A stretch of DNA of 64,000 nt from Hymenochaete sp. R1 (Eukaryota; Basidiomycota; Agaricomycetes; Hymenochaetales; Hymenochaetaceae): the NCBI GenBank assembly GCA_019400425.1, contig JAFREE010000005.1:62001-126000 (forward strand), given 5' to 3'. Below are positions 34,882 through 46,272 of this stretch, piece by piece (position 1 is the first letter of the stretch; the number at the start of each line of letters is the position of its first letter). The notes beneath the pieces were generated by a model. That model ran no database searches, was not told the DNA's origin, and worked only from the letters and a program-made list of their open reading frames with translations. The translations under genes were made by a program, and so were the position numbers.

Positions 34882-37121
34882 ATGGACTCGTCTTATACTT
34901 GGAACGTTTCCTCAGCGGCGCTCCTCACAGGTCTCACCATCTCCACCTATCTATGGGTCCGTGGTCAATCTAAAGGTAAGGAGCCACCAGGGCCAAGAGG
35001 CATCCCATTTTTCGGCAATGAATTCCAGATCCCTCGTCGCAAGCAGTGGATTTACTTTGAAGAGTTATGTCAGAAGTATGGTAAGTGATCGTCGATAGCC
35101 CTCAAGAGTATTGATTTCACAAAACCATTCTTATTTCACTCTCCCGAGCAGGAGATGTCGTCCATCTCAAAACATTAGGCCAACACCAGGTGATACTTGG
35201 ATCTTCTCAAGCGGCAATAGATCTACTCGAGACACGAGGTCCTTTGCGCTGTCTCGTATCGGCAATCATATCTTTGACGTCGTGCTCTTAGGTAATATCT
35301 ATTCAGGTAGACCTCGAGCGGTCATGGCAGGAGAACTGTGAGTTCGCACCGCGATTGATTTCTTTCCTACTGCTAGATCAGAGGAGCCAGAGTGGGATGG
35401 GCGCAAGGGCTCGGTTATGCCCCTTATGGTGACCGTTTCAAAGCATTCCGAAAACTGTTCCACCAGGCCATGGGCCCCCGAGCCGTGAAGGATTTTCAGC
35501 CTCTACAAGAAAATCAGAATGCCAGACTTATGATACGCCTTCTTAACAACCCTGAAGGATTCATTAGTCACGCCAGACAGTTAGCACGCATCTGTTTATG
35601 GTCAGTCGTGAAACTGCGATACGCGTGTATGGTATAGGTTCGCTGGATCTACGGTTCTCATGCTTGCGTACGGGTACTGTGCGCAGGACGATAACGACCC
35701 AATGGTGAAAATAGCCGAAGATGCTATGAAAGGCTTCTCAGAGGCATCTGAGCCAGGAGCTTTCATAGTGGACCGGTTTAATATTCGCGAGTAAATATCC
35801 TTTTCTATCACACTATTGATTAACTATGAATCAGTCAAGCACATTCCCGGGTGGTTTCCGGGAGCCGGATTCCAAAAGATCGCTCAACAAATGAAAAAGG
35901 ATCTCGTTGCCTTGTATGACATTCCCTTTGGTTTTGTCAAGTCGCAAATGGTGATGAAGTTCTTCTAAGTTATCCGCTGGGTTTGATGACTGATCACTGT
36001 TTGAGCAGTCCTCAGGCAAATTCACACCCTCATTTGTTTCACAATATATCCTCGAGAACGAATCACTCTCAGACCACGACGAACGCTTCATTAAAGCCGC
36101 TGCAGCGTCACTGTACTCCGGTACGATCAAGTCTAGCCTCGTATCATAGATGTTTGAGTTAAGATTGATCGACTTACTAGGTGGGGCGGATACTGTGAGT
36201 TCCTTACTCTTCTGCAAGGTGGTGGACTAATCCTATGCAAGACCCCTTCTTCTGTGAATGCATTTATACTCGCCATGACGTTGTTTCCGGAAATACAGGC
36301 AAAAGGTCATGCGGAAGTAACATCCCTCTTGGAAGCGAGGCGATTACCTTCCATAGCAGATCGGGATTCTCTTCCATATGTGGATGCTGTAGTAAAGGAA
36401 GTGTTAAGGTGGAATCCAGCTGTTCCTTTGGGTAAGGGAGCTACTGCTTCGCGTAATACCGGCGCCTCAGAAAACTATATCGCTATTTTATAGGCTTGCC
36501 CCACGAACTCGTTTGCGATGACGAATACCAGGGCTATCACATAAGAAAAGGTACTGTAGTATGGGCTAATATATGGTACGCTGCGCTGGCATCGAAGCTC
36601 TGTAGACTAAATCTCATACAACTAAAGAATTGCTTAAATAGGTCTATGCTGCATGACCCAACCATATTCCCAGACCCAAAGGAGTTCCGTCCAGAACGAT
36701 TTCTGAGCTCTACTCCAGGACACACTCTGGCTCGTGAAAGGGATCCGAGCTATCTTGCTTTCGGATTTGGCAGAAGGTATGCATCCTCTCCAGCTTGAGC
36801 GTGCACGCCCGGAGCGGAACGGCTAATACACTATCAAAGAATCTGTCCTGGGATGTATCTTGCTGAAAACTCTATATTCCTAGCTGTTGCGTCCATCTTC
36901 CAACTTTTCGAGATATCTAAGAGTCAAGACGATTCGGGAGACGAAATTGTGCCAGAGGTAGATTTTGACGGGTTCATCAGGTATGCTTACAAGTGGTCGC
37001 AGAAAAAAATAGAATATAATGTTTATCTCGCAGCCATCCCAAGCCGTTTACGTGCAACATTAGGCCCAGATCAGAGAATTTGGCTTCACTGATAAAACAG
37101 AGTGTAGAGCATAGCGCATAA
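34882..37121 (+). CDS. Cytochrome P450 monooxygenase
   Basis: ER-anchored heme-thiolate oxidase of a basidiomycete accessory P450 family, similar in wording to O-methylsterigmatocystin-oxidoreductase-like P450s. N-terminal anchor about residues 8-25, then PPGPRGIPFFGN. Key motifs: YAPYGDRFKAFRKLFHQAM (C helix), SGGADTTPSSV (I helix oxygen-binding AGxDT type), KEVLRWNPAVPLG (ExxR), PDPKEFRPERFL and the heme loop FGFGRRICPGMYLAE with the axial Cys. About twelve short exons. A final 53-base intron (36981-37033) switches the frame to GFISHPKPFTCNIRPRSEN and ends at the TAA at 37119-37121. Reading through instead stops at 37092 with a non-family tail. All catalytic motifs are intact. Substrate unknown; no obvious pathway partner lies adjacent. 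Confidence 0.9.
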
Positions 37122-37431
37122 GAACCATGCCAACCAGTGAACGTGTAGTTCTCAGTAGAACAATAATAGTAAAAATTGAACGGAAATCAAAGAGCTGGCT
37201 TTACAACAAATCTGACTTGTTGTTTCTATGAACGTTTGTCGACTTGAGAATGGCAACGGCAACGGAGTTATAGTTCGCCTAAATAGGGTAGCTTTGGAAT
37301 CGATGCCGTCCTTTTGAGACGCCACCGCTTACATACAGCACGAGCGTACTGCGCGCGCGTCCTCAAAAGAGACGCGGTCGACGCGACTTGGCCCCCCAAC
37401 TCCCGAGTCTTCTCTCCCTGCGACGTCCGTC
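37122..37431. other. Intergenic region before the S1/P1 nuclease gene
   Basis: About 310 bases; promoter of the nuclease gene. Nothing else recognised. Confidence 0.45.
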
Positions 37432-38661
37432 ATGAAGTTTCTCGCCCTCCTTGCTCTCGCAGGCAGTGTTCCCGCCGCTCTAGGCTGGGGGAAAGCAGGT
37501 AAATACTCTTTCATCTTCTTTGTCACCAACAAAGCACCAGTACTCAAATAAACTTTCGCTCAGGCCACGAAATCGTTGCCACTATCGCCCAAATCCACCT
37601 CCATCCTGTAGCGGCCCAGAAGCTCTGCTCCATCCTCCCGGACTACGCGAACTGCCATCTCGCCCCCGTCGCAGCTTGGGCCGACCAAGTGCGCTTCCAC
37701 ATGCCCTGGTCTTCCCACCTACACTACGTCAACGGCATCGGCGATCACCCGGGCGACCATTGTGTCTTCGGCGAGGAAGGTTGGGCAGGCAGTCCAGGAA
37801 ACAATGTCCTCTCTGCCATTCGAAACACGACGATGTGGCTCGAGAAGGGGTATGATGGTGCGGAAGAGGCGTTAAAGTTCTTGATCCATTTTGTTGGGGA
37901 TTTGCATCAACCGTTGCATCTGACAGGCCGGGACAAGGGAGGAAACGGTGTTAAAGTTCGATTCAATCATCGCATTACCAGTGAGTCTTTTCGACCAATA
38001 ACGTGAATTTCTGCTTTGAGGCTTATAATTTGTCACCATATCTGAAGACCTACACTCTGTCTGGGACAGTCGCCTCCTTGCGCGTTCTCTCCTTTTGGTT
38101 CCGCGCAATTATACCGAACCGCTTGCTTCGAAATACATTGAGGACGCTTTACAAGGAAAAGCGTACGACCCATACATCCGACAGATCATGTACGAAGGTA
38201 TTCTGGACCGATACAAGGGCGATCTTGACGAATGGCTCAGCTGTCCCATTCCGGAAGACTCTTCACGCATGTATCCACCCACTCTGCGCGCGCAGCAGCT
38301 GCCTCTGAGCCCTGAGATGCGCGAGCACCGGAAGCAGACCTTTGGAAGCGCGACGGACGCGGATGTCAGTCCACGAAAACCTTCTGCGAGCATCCCACCT
38401 ACAGACGACGAGATTCTGTGCCCCTTTGCTTGGGCCGAACCAATGCACAAACTCAACTGTGATGTCATCTGGCCGCTTGAGCTTGATGATCCTGAGAGAC
38501 ACACGTACCTCGAACTCGACACGCCGGAGTACGCGGGCAAGATCAAGGAAGATTGGGTCCTTGAGAAACAGTTCGCTATGGGTGGAATTCGGCTGGCTGC
38601 AGTCCTGAATTACTTGTTCGCGGCTAGTGAGATGAAGGGGGATTTGGTATTCCGCGGTTGA
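37432..38661 (+). CDS. Secreted S1/P1-type nuclease
   Basis: Zn-dependent extracellular nuclease cleaving single-stranded DNA and RNA and 3'-nucleotides. Predicted 365 aa in three exons: 37432-37498, 37564-37980 and 38048-38661. Signal peptide MKFLALLALAGSVPAALG; cleavage leaves Trp as residue 1 of the mature protein (WGKAGHEIVATIA), as the trinuclear zinc site requires (Trp1, His6). The other ligands are present: WADQVR, SHLHYVN, HFVGDLHQPLH and LHSVWD. The cysteine pattern (CSILPDYANC, CPFAWAEPMHKLNC) fits two disulphides. The C-terminus has GIRLAAVLNYLF, family-typical. A hydrophilic insert (EMREHRKQTFGSATDAD region) makes it longer than P1. Active-site residues complete. Confidence 0.93.
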
Positions 38662-39304
38662 GGATTTGTTGCTCCGTATTGCATGTTTTCAGAGCTTTCT
38701 TCCGATATCAGTTTTCCCTCCCAAGATGCATTCCTTTTCATTTCTCTGCATGCGCGTTCATGATCACGATTGAAGATCTCGAGTTTTTTTAAATCTTGTA
38801 CCAGTAGTAGCTTCAATGCTTTTGCGAATCAAAGAACAATGAAGTCTGATATGTACCAAGTGTAGCTCCCTCAATGACAGCATTCACTTTTTTGTTCTTC
38901 ATCTGTCGATGACATAGGTAAACTTGAATACATATCAGCAAAGCAAATGCTAATTGCCGTCAATTCATTCAGAATTTCTCAGCCTAATAATTTCTTTTCA
39001 TGAAAGTAAAACCGACAATCCATAAAGGCATATTCATATGAATTGAATTGAAATAAAGCAATGGAGCGGAGCAAACAAGATGCGGAAGATGCGGAATGCA
39101 GAAACTAGAGGCGAAGAAAATAAGTTCGTGCACTACAAAATCGTTGCTCAAGAAGGCTTCAGGTTCAGGTGGTACGGAATGTGTGTCATGTCATATATCC
39201 AAGGTATCGCAAAAAGGGGGTGTCGCAGTCGGTTACTCTCCTCTCCCTTCCTCCATATTCTTCTCCTACACGAAATTAAAAATTCGAAACTCTCACTATA
39301 GATG
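38662..39304. other. Convergent intergenic region
   Basis: 3' flanks of the nuclease gene and of the minus-strand gene at 39305. AT-rich with several AATAAA-like strings (for example near 39051). No gene recognised. Confidence 0.5.
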
Positions 39305-41045
39305 TCATAGCTCAACCTCACTGTCCACCAACTGATCTTCTTCGTCTTCTTCGTCCTCCTCCTCTTCGTCGTCCTCCTCCTCTTCGTCGCCCTCATCAGC
39401 TTCGGCGGCAAGTGCTCCCAGCTTCTTGACAGGCGACGACCCTTGCGTCGGCGTTTCGCCCCTATCCGAGGTTGAAGACTGGCCCTGTCGACGACCTGAG
39501 CCAACGAGCCGTTCTTTCTCCTTCTCCTGTATGTCTTCAGGTCGAGCAAACACGAGTTTGGTTTTGCTGTTTGCAGAATTTTTGGCGAAGGGCCCCACAG
39601 CCGCCGGGCGCTGTTTGGGGTCTGAAGATGATTTTTGGGGAGCGCTGCTGAAGACGGTCTTTGGGTCCCGTTTGAGGAAGTTGAGAGAAGGGATGGGTTT
39701 CGCAGAGGCGTTTGTATTGGTAGTGGCAGTGGTGGTGCTCGACGCTCGTTTCTTCAGGGGTGAACATGAGGTGGGGTTGATATTCTCTTCGTCTCCGTCG
39801 TGACTCCCTTCCTCTGATTTCTGAGCGGAAGCTTCTTTGGGCTGCTTCTTTAATGACGTCGCAATGGACTGCGCTGCTGTTGGGAGAGGCATCAGGCCTG
39901 GGAGCTTGAAGCCGGCGGGTGCATCGTCTTCCACCTCTGGGTGAGGATCTTCGTCTACCGGGAGTCTCTTCGGTAAGGGAGCAGACATCCGCTTTTTGAC
40001 CAAGTCTTGTTCCTTGGCAAGTCGTGCCTGAAGACTCAAATCATTATCATCGTCCTCATTCTCGCCATCGCCATCATCTTCGTCGCCTCCCTCTTGATTG
40101 AGTAGGTAGTGCTCGAAAGCATTGGGTTCGTTCCATTGCTGGAGGTCGAGAGCAAAGTCTTCGTCGTCATCATCATCGTCAGGTAGACCCTGGCCAAGGA
40201 GGACGAAGGGTGCGCTGGAAGATTCCTCGAGATCATGAAGCGTATGGTGGAATTTGTCCGTATCGGTAGAAATGGAAATGTACACGGCCTCTTTCCGAGC
40301 GGATAGAACATCGTATTCCTTTTTTTTTAGAAAAAGAAGGAAGAAACAAAAATAAAAGCAATGCCGTTTAAATGATGATCAACAGTTGTCGAGTGAAATA
40401 GTTACGTACAAAGATGACCGCTCTTGACAAATCGCTCATCGTACCGGGACGATGCCAGAGATGGTGCAACGAATATCCTTCCTCGCGCTCCCAAGGGATT
40501 TCATTATTTTCACATAAAGGTTGCAACTCCTTGATATTCGATGCGACTCGCAACGAGCAGTTCCCGCCCTTGAACAGACCCGGATTCTTTCCCGCAGGAT
40601 AAAACTGCACGCGCTTCTGGACAGTAAATATATGATCCGCGCGACGGTCAATCTTTTTGTGCTTGTTGTGCAGTGAGCGCTCTTTCCTCGTATTCTTCCA
40701 GCCAAAAAGGAACTGGGTGAGCCGCGCCAGATGCCAGAAAGTGTAGTTAGACGGGACAGTGGCTATGCGATGCACGTTTCGCCCGGGTTGGCCCAGCTGG
40801 AAGCGAAGAACAAGGTGGTCGTGAGCCGGTGTCGGCCGTGGTAAACCATGAGGGGTGAATGGCTTGAACCGCCCAAACGGATTAGAGGGCGAGTCGGAAG
40901 GAACATGACAAGGAGATGCGAAGAGAGAAGACGCGTCTGAGTCGGGTTCGCGATGGACGCGTTTCGCAAACCGCTGGGGCGGGGTGGAAGATGCAGGAGA
41001 TGAATCAAAGATATCGTGTTGGCGCTTGAGAGATGTGCGCATCAT
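39305..41045 (-). CDS. Uncharacterised protein with possible pRiA4b-ORF3-like region and acidic tail
   Basis: Two exons, 41045 to about 40408 and about 40317 to 39305, joined in phase 0 (AVIF to EYDVLS), giving about 540 residues. The start is placed at the ATG at 41045 (tandem MM); an in-frame ATG at 41198 is possible. After a Ser/Pro-rich N-terminus comes HLVLRFQLGQPGRNVHRIAT, VPSNYTFWHLARLTQFLFGW, then a basic segment and EYDVLSARKEAVYISI. This arrangement (strand, R.. V....TF..L......FGW, later YEYD) is reminiscent of the pRiA4b ORF-3/IS1096 passenger fold, but the match is weak. The C-terminal half is disordered: Asp/Glu runs, Pro/Lys patches and a final Glu/Asp tract. Probably nuclear; function unknown. 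Confidence 0.7.
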
Positions 41046-41349
41046 ATTGAGATAAATACAAGAAAAGAGGGTTTGAGTCTGGAGGAGAGGTGAATTTTGC
41101 GGATGGAGAATAGGATGGATGTGGTCGGAAGAAGAGGAGTAGATGTGCCAGTGGAGATCTCTGCGGAGATTTGTAGTTGTGTGGCCCACTACCACCACGT
41201 CTCAATCGGTAATGTAACAAGCACACGTGATCGTGAGCCTACCGTCGCGAGTCGCGTCGCATTTGTTTACGCCACAAACAACGCGATCATACACTATGGA
41301 ATGACATTGACGCATTACATACCGTCCGTTATATCTTCGTACTACAATA
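41046..41349. other. Intergenic region between two minus-strand genes
   Basis: 304 bases containing the promoter of the 39.3-41.0 kb gene and the 3' flank of DJ-1 paralogue A. The first 150 bases continue the upstream in-frame extension of the former. Nothing else seen. Confidence 0.4.
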
Positions 41350-42112
41350 TCACTGTAAGAACTTTTCATTCAGTTCGATATCCTTCTTCGAGTACTCGCG
41401 ACCACGATTTGCTATATCTGCCGCCATCGCGACATATTCCCCCATCTCCTCTCCATACGTTTTCTTCACAAACGCCACCATCATCTCAGCTCCGTTCAGC
41501 ACACCTCCGCTCGTCCAAATCTTCCCTTCCTCGTCCACCTCCCACCTCTTCGCTGTCCATTGAACGTCTGCCGCGACCTTTTCCTTGAGCCAAGGCAGGA
41601 ACGACAAGGTCCCCGTGGCGCGCTTGCCGGAGAGAATCCCGGTGTAGGCGACGGGGAAAACGCCGGTACACACGACGAGCAAAGCACGCACTACTTTGTA
41701 CTGCCGTATGATAAATTCATTGATCTCTGGAGTTTGCTTGTACTCGGAAGGAAAGATTCCGGGTATGAAGAGGTAATCGAGATCGCCGACCGTATCAAGC
41801 GTGTCCTATCGGATCGTGAATCAGACATTCAAAAGCTATGGGAGTGAAAAGTGGCTTCAGACTTACTGTGATCTTGACCCTCAAGCTCGCCGAAGCCAGC
41901 CCACTGTCCGGCATCTCCCCTTCGCCCTTGACGCTCGGATGAATGTAATGGAACTCGAAGGGTTGGGCTTGCTGAACAATGGATGGCGGCATGCTGATTT
42001 TGCTGATGTATTCCGGGGTCATCACACCTAGGACATCAATGCATGCGACGTCCATAAGCTGGACGCGTCCGCAGAGGAGAATGCCGACCCTGATTGGAGT
42101 TGCGGAGGACAT
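41350..42112 (-). CDS. DJ-1/PfpI (ThiJ) family protein, paralogue A
   Basis: Predicted 233-aa protein in two exons, 42112-41867 (246 bases) and 41805-41350 (456 bases). The N-terminal Rossmann-like start is PIRVGILLCGRVQLMDVACI, followed by VLGVMTPEY. Exon 2 has DTLDTVGDLDYLFIPG and the nucleophile elbow VRALLVVCTGVFPVAYTG, with Cys in the DJ-1 position, then KRWEVDEEGKIWTSGGVLNG and VAFVKKTYGEE. SGG followed by a helix is typical of the ThiJ/PfpI class I glutamine amidotransferase-like fold. Function in this subgroup (isonitrile hydratase-like, glyoxalase-like or regulatory) cannot be chosen. It is a clear paralogue of the gene at 46273-47032, with identical exon lengths. Confidence 0.85.
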
Positions 42113-42765
42113 GATAGTGAACAAGAAATTCGAGAGAAGTCGCTAAAAGAAGGAACTGTAGGTGTTGACGTTGGGAGGAAGGGTAGGGTAGGACAAGGCT
42201 AAGCTTTATAGGATTTCAGTCAGCCTACCAGAACACATTCTTGATACTCTGAGAACCATGACAGAATAGCGGTCGGACCTACACATATCCGCCGCGCACG
42301 GAGAACTTTGAAACACGGATATGACCTCACTCGAGGAAGCTTGACTTGACAGCAAATGATAATGAACCATGGTCTGCTGGCCAGTAAAAACTCACAAGTG
42401 ACGACCCGAGCGCCTCGACAGAAGTACATTTATCACCTTGACCTTGGTCGAATTAAAGCCGCAGAATCCTGTGTTATCCAGGTTGAAGCATGTAACGGAT
42501 GGAGGCAGCCCTCAGGAAGTCAGGTTCTTTTCTCTCAGTACATGCAAAAAGCGGGGCGAGCGGAAGTCGTAAGGCCAAAGAGACATCCGCTTTTGGTACA
42601 CGTTAGTAATCGCTCTCTATCAGCTGACCAACCAAGGGCAGCCCAATGACAAATGGGCGCTCGACGACATTCACAGAGTCAGAACAATTGTTAACACTGG
42701 ACGCGATCTTAACGCGCATAAAGTGAAAATCAATGCAATAAAATATATAAAAGTACAAAAACCGG
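42113..42765. other. Intergenic region between DJ-1 paralogue A promoter and RPT6 3' end
   Basis: About 650 bases. A TATA box for paralogue A lies at 42205-42210 and an AT-rich 3' flank of RPT6 (AATAAAATATATAAA) near 42737-42752. A 97-codon open frame at 42356-42649 has no support. Confidence 0.5.
42205..42210 (-). promoter_or_regulatory. TATA box of DJ-1 paralogue A
   Basis: TATAAA read on the minus strand, 93 bases upstream of the chosen ATG at 42112. The second paralogue has TATAAG at nearly the same distance, which supports a real core promoter. Confidence 0.55.
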
Positions 42766-44243
42766 CTACGAGAAGAGCTTGTTGACCGAAGTGTTCATTT
42801 CCTGGTTCTTCTTCAACACCTATAGAAGTAAAAAGAAAACAATCAGATATACGACAGGAATTCAAGCCTCGAGAACACAAACTAACCTTCGCCACGGCAA
42901 ACTCGAAGTCCTCCTGTGTTACATGTTGCCTTCGCTCACGAAGGGCATACATACCCGCTTCCGTACAAATACCGCGCACCTCGGCACCAGAACATTGTCC
43001 CATCTTTTCAGCTAAGATTCGAAGGTTTATCCCACGTTGTAAAGACATCTGTGAAGTGTCAGCGTTAAATAACATTTTATGATGTGCGGTCCACGAACCT
43101 TCCGGGAATGAATTCGCAGAATGCTAACTCGAGCTTCAGGACCCGGAGGCGGGAATTCGATTTTGCGATCAATACGGCCAGGTCGTAAAAGGGCAGAGTC
43201 GAGAATATCTAGTATCGATTGTTAAAAGGTGAAGCTAACCCGGGATAGTCGAGCGAAACCTACCTATCCGATTGGTGGCCATGATGACTTTGATGTTCTT
43301 TGTTGGCTCGAATCCATCAAGCTGGTTCAATAGCTCTAGCATAGTTCGCTGGACTTCAGAATCACCGCCTCCGCCTTCACCGCGAGAGCTACCGATCGAA
43401 TCGATTTCGTCCATGAAGATGATGCTGGGGGCGTGCTCGCGAGCCATGACGAAAAGCTCTCGAACCATTCTTGAACCTTCTCCAATATATTTCTGCACTA
43501 GTTCGGATCCAGAAACACGAATGAACCGACAGTCCGTGTGGTGTGCCACAGCGCGTGCGAGCAACGTTTTCCCGGTACCAGGAGGACCATACAATAACAC
43601 ACCCTTTGGTTGAGCAATGCCCAAGGACTCGAACAGTTCCGGATGTTTGACGGGAAGTTCAATGACTTCCTTGATCTCTTTGATTTGCTTATCGAGGCCT
43701 CCAACCATTTCGTACGTGCTGTCCGGGACTTTCTCAACCATCATGAGTGACACAAGCGGATCAACTTTATTGGGAAGAATCTTGTGAATCGTATATGAAT
43801 CGGAACGCAAGGCGATCCGGAGGTTGGTTTTCAAGGTGGCAACGTCAATTTCGGCATCGCAATCAACAACTAGAGCGCATTATAAGAGAAGAAGCAAGAG
43901 AGAGGATTGACATAACGCACTGTATTTCCCTTCCGGCTGCACCTTCACCAGTACCTTGCTCTTGCCCATAACCTTTACCACTTCGCCGACATAGCTTCCA
44001 GGCTCATGCAGTAGTTGAAGTTCCTCCCTCAGCAGCCTGACTATAGTACCAACCAGGTAAGAATGTGCCAATGTCATATTACATACTTAACGTACCTCGA
44101 GCATTCAAAGCATTCCGTTGAGCTTCTAGACGCCGCAAATTCTGAGTTTTGGTATTGATCTCCAGTTCGGCGGCTTCAATCTTAGCCTGGTAGTAAGATT
44201 TAATGCCTCCTGGAGCTGGCGGCATTCTAGTCGCGACAGACAT
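42766..44243 (-). CDS. RPT6: 26S proteasome regulatory ATPase Rpt6 (PSMC5)
   Basis: One of the six AAA ATPases of the 19S base that unfold substrates for the 20S proteasome. The start at 44243 gives [20 protein letters not shown], then a coiled coil ([20 protein letters not shown]) and the OB domain ([30 protein letters not shown]). The AAA domain has [20 protein letters not shown], Walker [14 protein letters not shown], Walker [28 protein letters not shown] and the second region of homology ATNR followed by [17 protein letters not shown] wording. The C-terminal end is SVNKLFS, short of a canonical HbYX as usual for Rpt6. [13 protein letters not shown] and VPDSTYEM set it apart from other Rpt subunits. 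About six exons. Shares a divergent promoter with GPI3. Confidence 0.94.
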
Positions 44244-44527
44244 AGTGGCGAGAGGGAGGAGTTGGAAAGAGAGTACCGGAGGTGCGCAAGAACTTTATCG
44301 CTCGTGTAGAGAGAGAGGGACGACGCGTCAGTGGATTACATAACAAAAGGTTTCCCTTTCGGGACGACGCGACGAGCCGCGGCGCGTGCACTGCTTTGGC
44401 TTGAGACCGTGTACTCCGTACAGGTGCGGATGAGCTCCAGATATTTAGAATGGTTCGGAGAGCAATAGCGTGCGTAGCATCCGACAGACTCGTCGCAACG
44501 AGTGCTTACTAGTCGATTTGATTAAGG
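44244..44527. promoter_or_regulatory. Divergent promoter between RPT6 and GPI3
   Basis: 284 bases separate the start codons of a proteasome gene and a GPI-anchor gene. The stretch near 44340-44400 is CG-rich (ACGACGCGACGAGCCGCGGC). No TATA box is seen, as expected for housekeeping genes. Confidence 0.5.
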
Positions 44528-46165
44528 ATGATCTCTGACTTCTTCTTGCCGAATGTTGGAGGAGTCGAGAATCACATCTACATGCTCAGCGCAGAGCTCC
44601 TTCGTCGAGGACACAAGGTCATCATAATTACCCACTCCCATCCGCCAGATCGTGTGGGAATACGCTGGCTCGTACCCGGACTCAAAGTCTACTATATACC
44701 CTTTCTCGCTATTGCCTCGTCAGCTACGCTACCGAATTTTTTCACGTTCCTCCCGTACTTCAGGACCATCATGCTGCGCGAACGGATTGAGATCGTACAT
44801 GCTCATGCTTCACTGTCATCTCTCGGGCATGAGGGGATCTTGCATGCTCATCATCTTGGGATACGGACCGTCTTTACTGATCATTCACTATTTGGATTTG
44901 AAGATGCCGCGAGCATCCTAACAAACAAGCTTCTCGAAGCTACACTTGCAGAAGTCGACAGCGTTATTTGTGTCTCCCATACAGGGTAAGTGATATCCAG
45001 ACATTTTAAAATAGTTCGATGCGGAGGTGACATTTGGTAGGCGCGAAAACACTGTGTTACGCTCCTGTGTACCCCCGTCAATAGCTCATGTTATACCAAA
45101 TGCATTGATAGCTGACCAATTCCGTCCGTCCACTTCGTTACTCCCGACCGATACAAGTAAGCTTTTATCCATATTTCGCCTGTTCTAATATTGCGCTGAC
45201 TCTCATATAAGTCAATATTGTCATGATATCACGTCTGGCATATAGGAAAGGGGTCGACCTCTTCGTAGCTACGGCGCCTAAAATTTGTGCACTCTTCCCC
45301 GAGGTGCGCTTTATTGTAGGTGAGCAAGGTTCCCGCCGTGAGATGTAGTTTTATGCTGACGTAGTGCCAGGTGGAGATGGGCCCAAATTGATCGATATCT
45401 TGCAAATGCGAGAGAAGCACCTTTTGCAGGATCGAATTTCACTGCGAGGTCCAATACGCCATAGCGACGTTAGAAAGGTAAAGCTACCATGACAAGTCTA
45501 TCCGGTCGATGCTCAACAACGCTTTGGTAGACGCTCTTAGAGGGCTCTATATTCCTAAACACGTCGCTCACGGAGTCGTTTGGGATTGCAATTTTGGAAG
45601 CGGCATGTGCCGGTCTCTACGTTGTTTCCACCAGAGTGGGAGGAGTACCGGAAATCCTTCCTGATAATATGATTTCGTTCGCTTTACCGGAAGAAGATGG
45701 TAAGTCTCATTGACCTTATTACTTGAATAAAGTAAAAGGCTTATTCTGTAAACAAGACATTGTCCGCGCAATGACTGAAGCTGTGCAAAAAGTGAAAGAA
45801 GGACTGCATGACCCTCACATGGCCCACGAGCTGATACGTTCATTCTATAACTGGAGCGATGTCGCAGAAAGGACAGAGCGCGTCTATGACTTCGCCGTTG
45901 CAAGACCAGAGCGCGATCTCTGGATGAGAATAAAAGGGTGATTCATAGTTCTCCAGCAGTATAGTCGGTGTCGACTTTTTTTACACATTTTCTTAGGAAA
46001 CGTGCTTTGGGACCTTGCGTCGGGCTCATCTACGTTGTGATTCTCGTAGTGGATGTTTGCTTCTTCGCCATTCTGGAACGATTCATGCCACGAGAAGACA
46101 TTGATTATGTACCTGAAGAAAATGACTGGTCATGGGATAAATGCGATGCATATTACGCCGAGTAG
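44528..46165 (+). CDS. GPI3: GPI-GlcNAc transferase catalytic subunit (PIG-A)
   Basis: Transfers GlcNAc from UDP-GlcNAc to phosphatidylinositol on the cytosolic face of the ER, the first step of GPI anchor synthesis. Start [20 protein letters not shown], then [57 protein letters not shown] and VICVSHTG joined to [20 protein letters not shown]. The GT4 C-terminal lobe follows with [25 protein letters not shown]-type wording and the EX7E motif ESFGIAILE. The last exon holds one membrane helix ([17 protein letters not shown]) and a tail ending [10 protein letters not shown]. Exon 1 is 44528-44985 and about six more follow. All family hallmarks are present. The start may lack a few residues compared with homologues. 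Confidence 0.93.
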
Positions 46166-46272
46166 CTGAACGACGTGAATGGATATACCTGTCGGTGATT
46201 CATTCAATTAATTAACTATGCAACATGTCTGAATAGATTCATAGCTTTGACCTGGATCAACACGCTAATACC

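Noticed and set aside
36981..37004. 24-base candidate intron at the P450 end
   Set aside because: Too short. The 53-base intron with the acceptor at 37033 restores the family ending.
39426..39803. 125-codon plus-strand frame
   Set aside because: Opposite strand of the acidic tail of the 39.3-41.0 kb gene; an artefact of biased codons.
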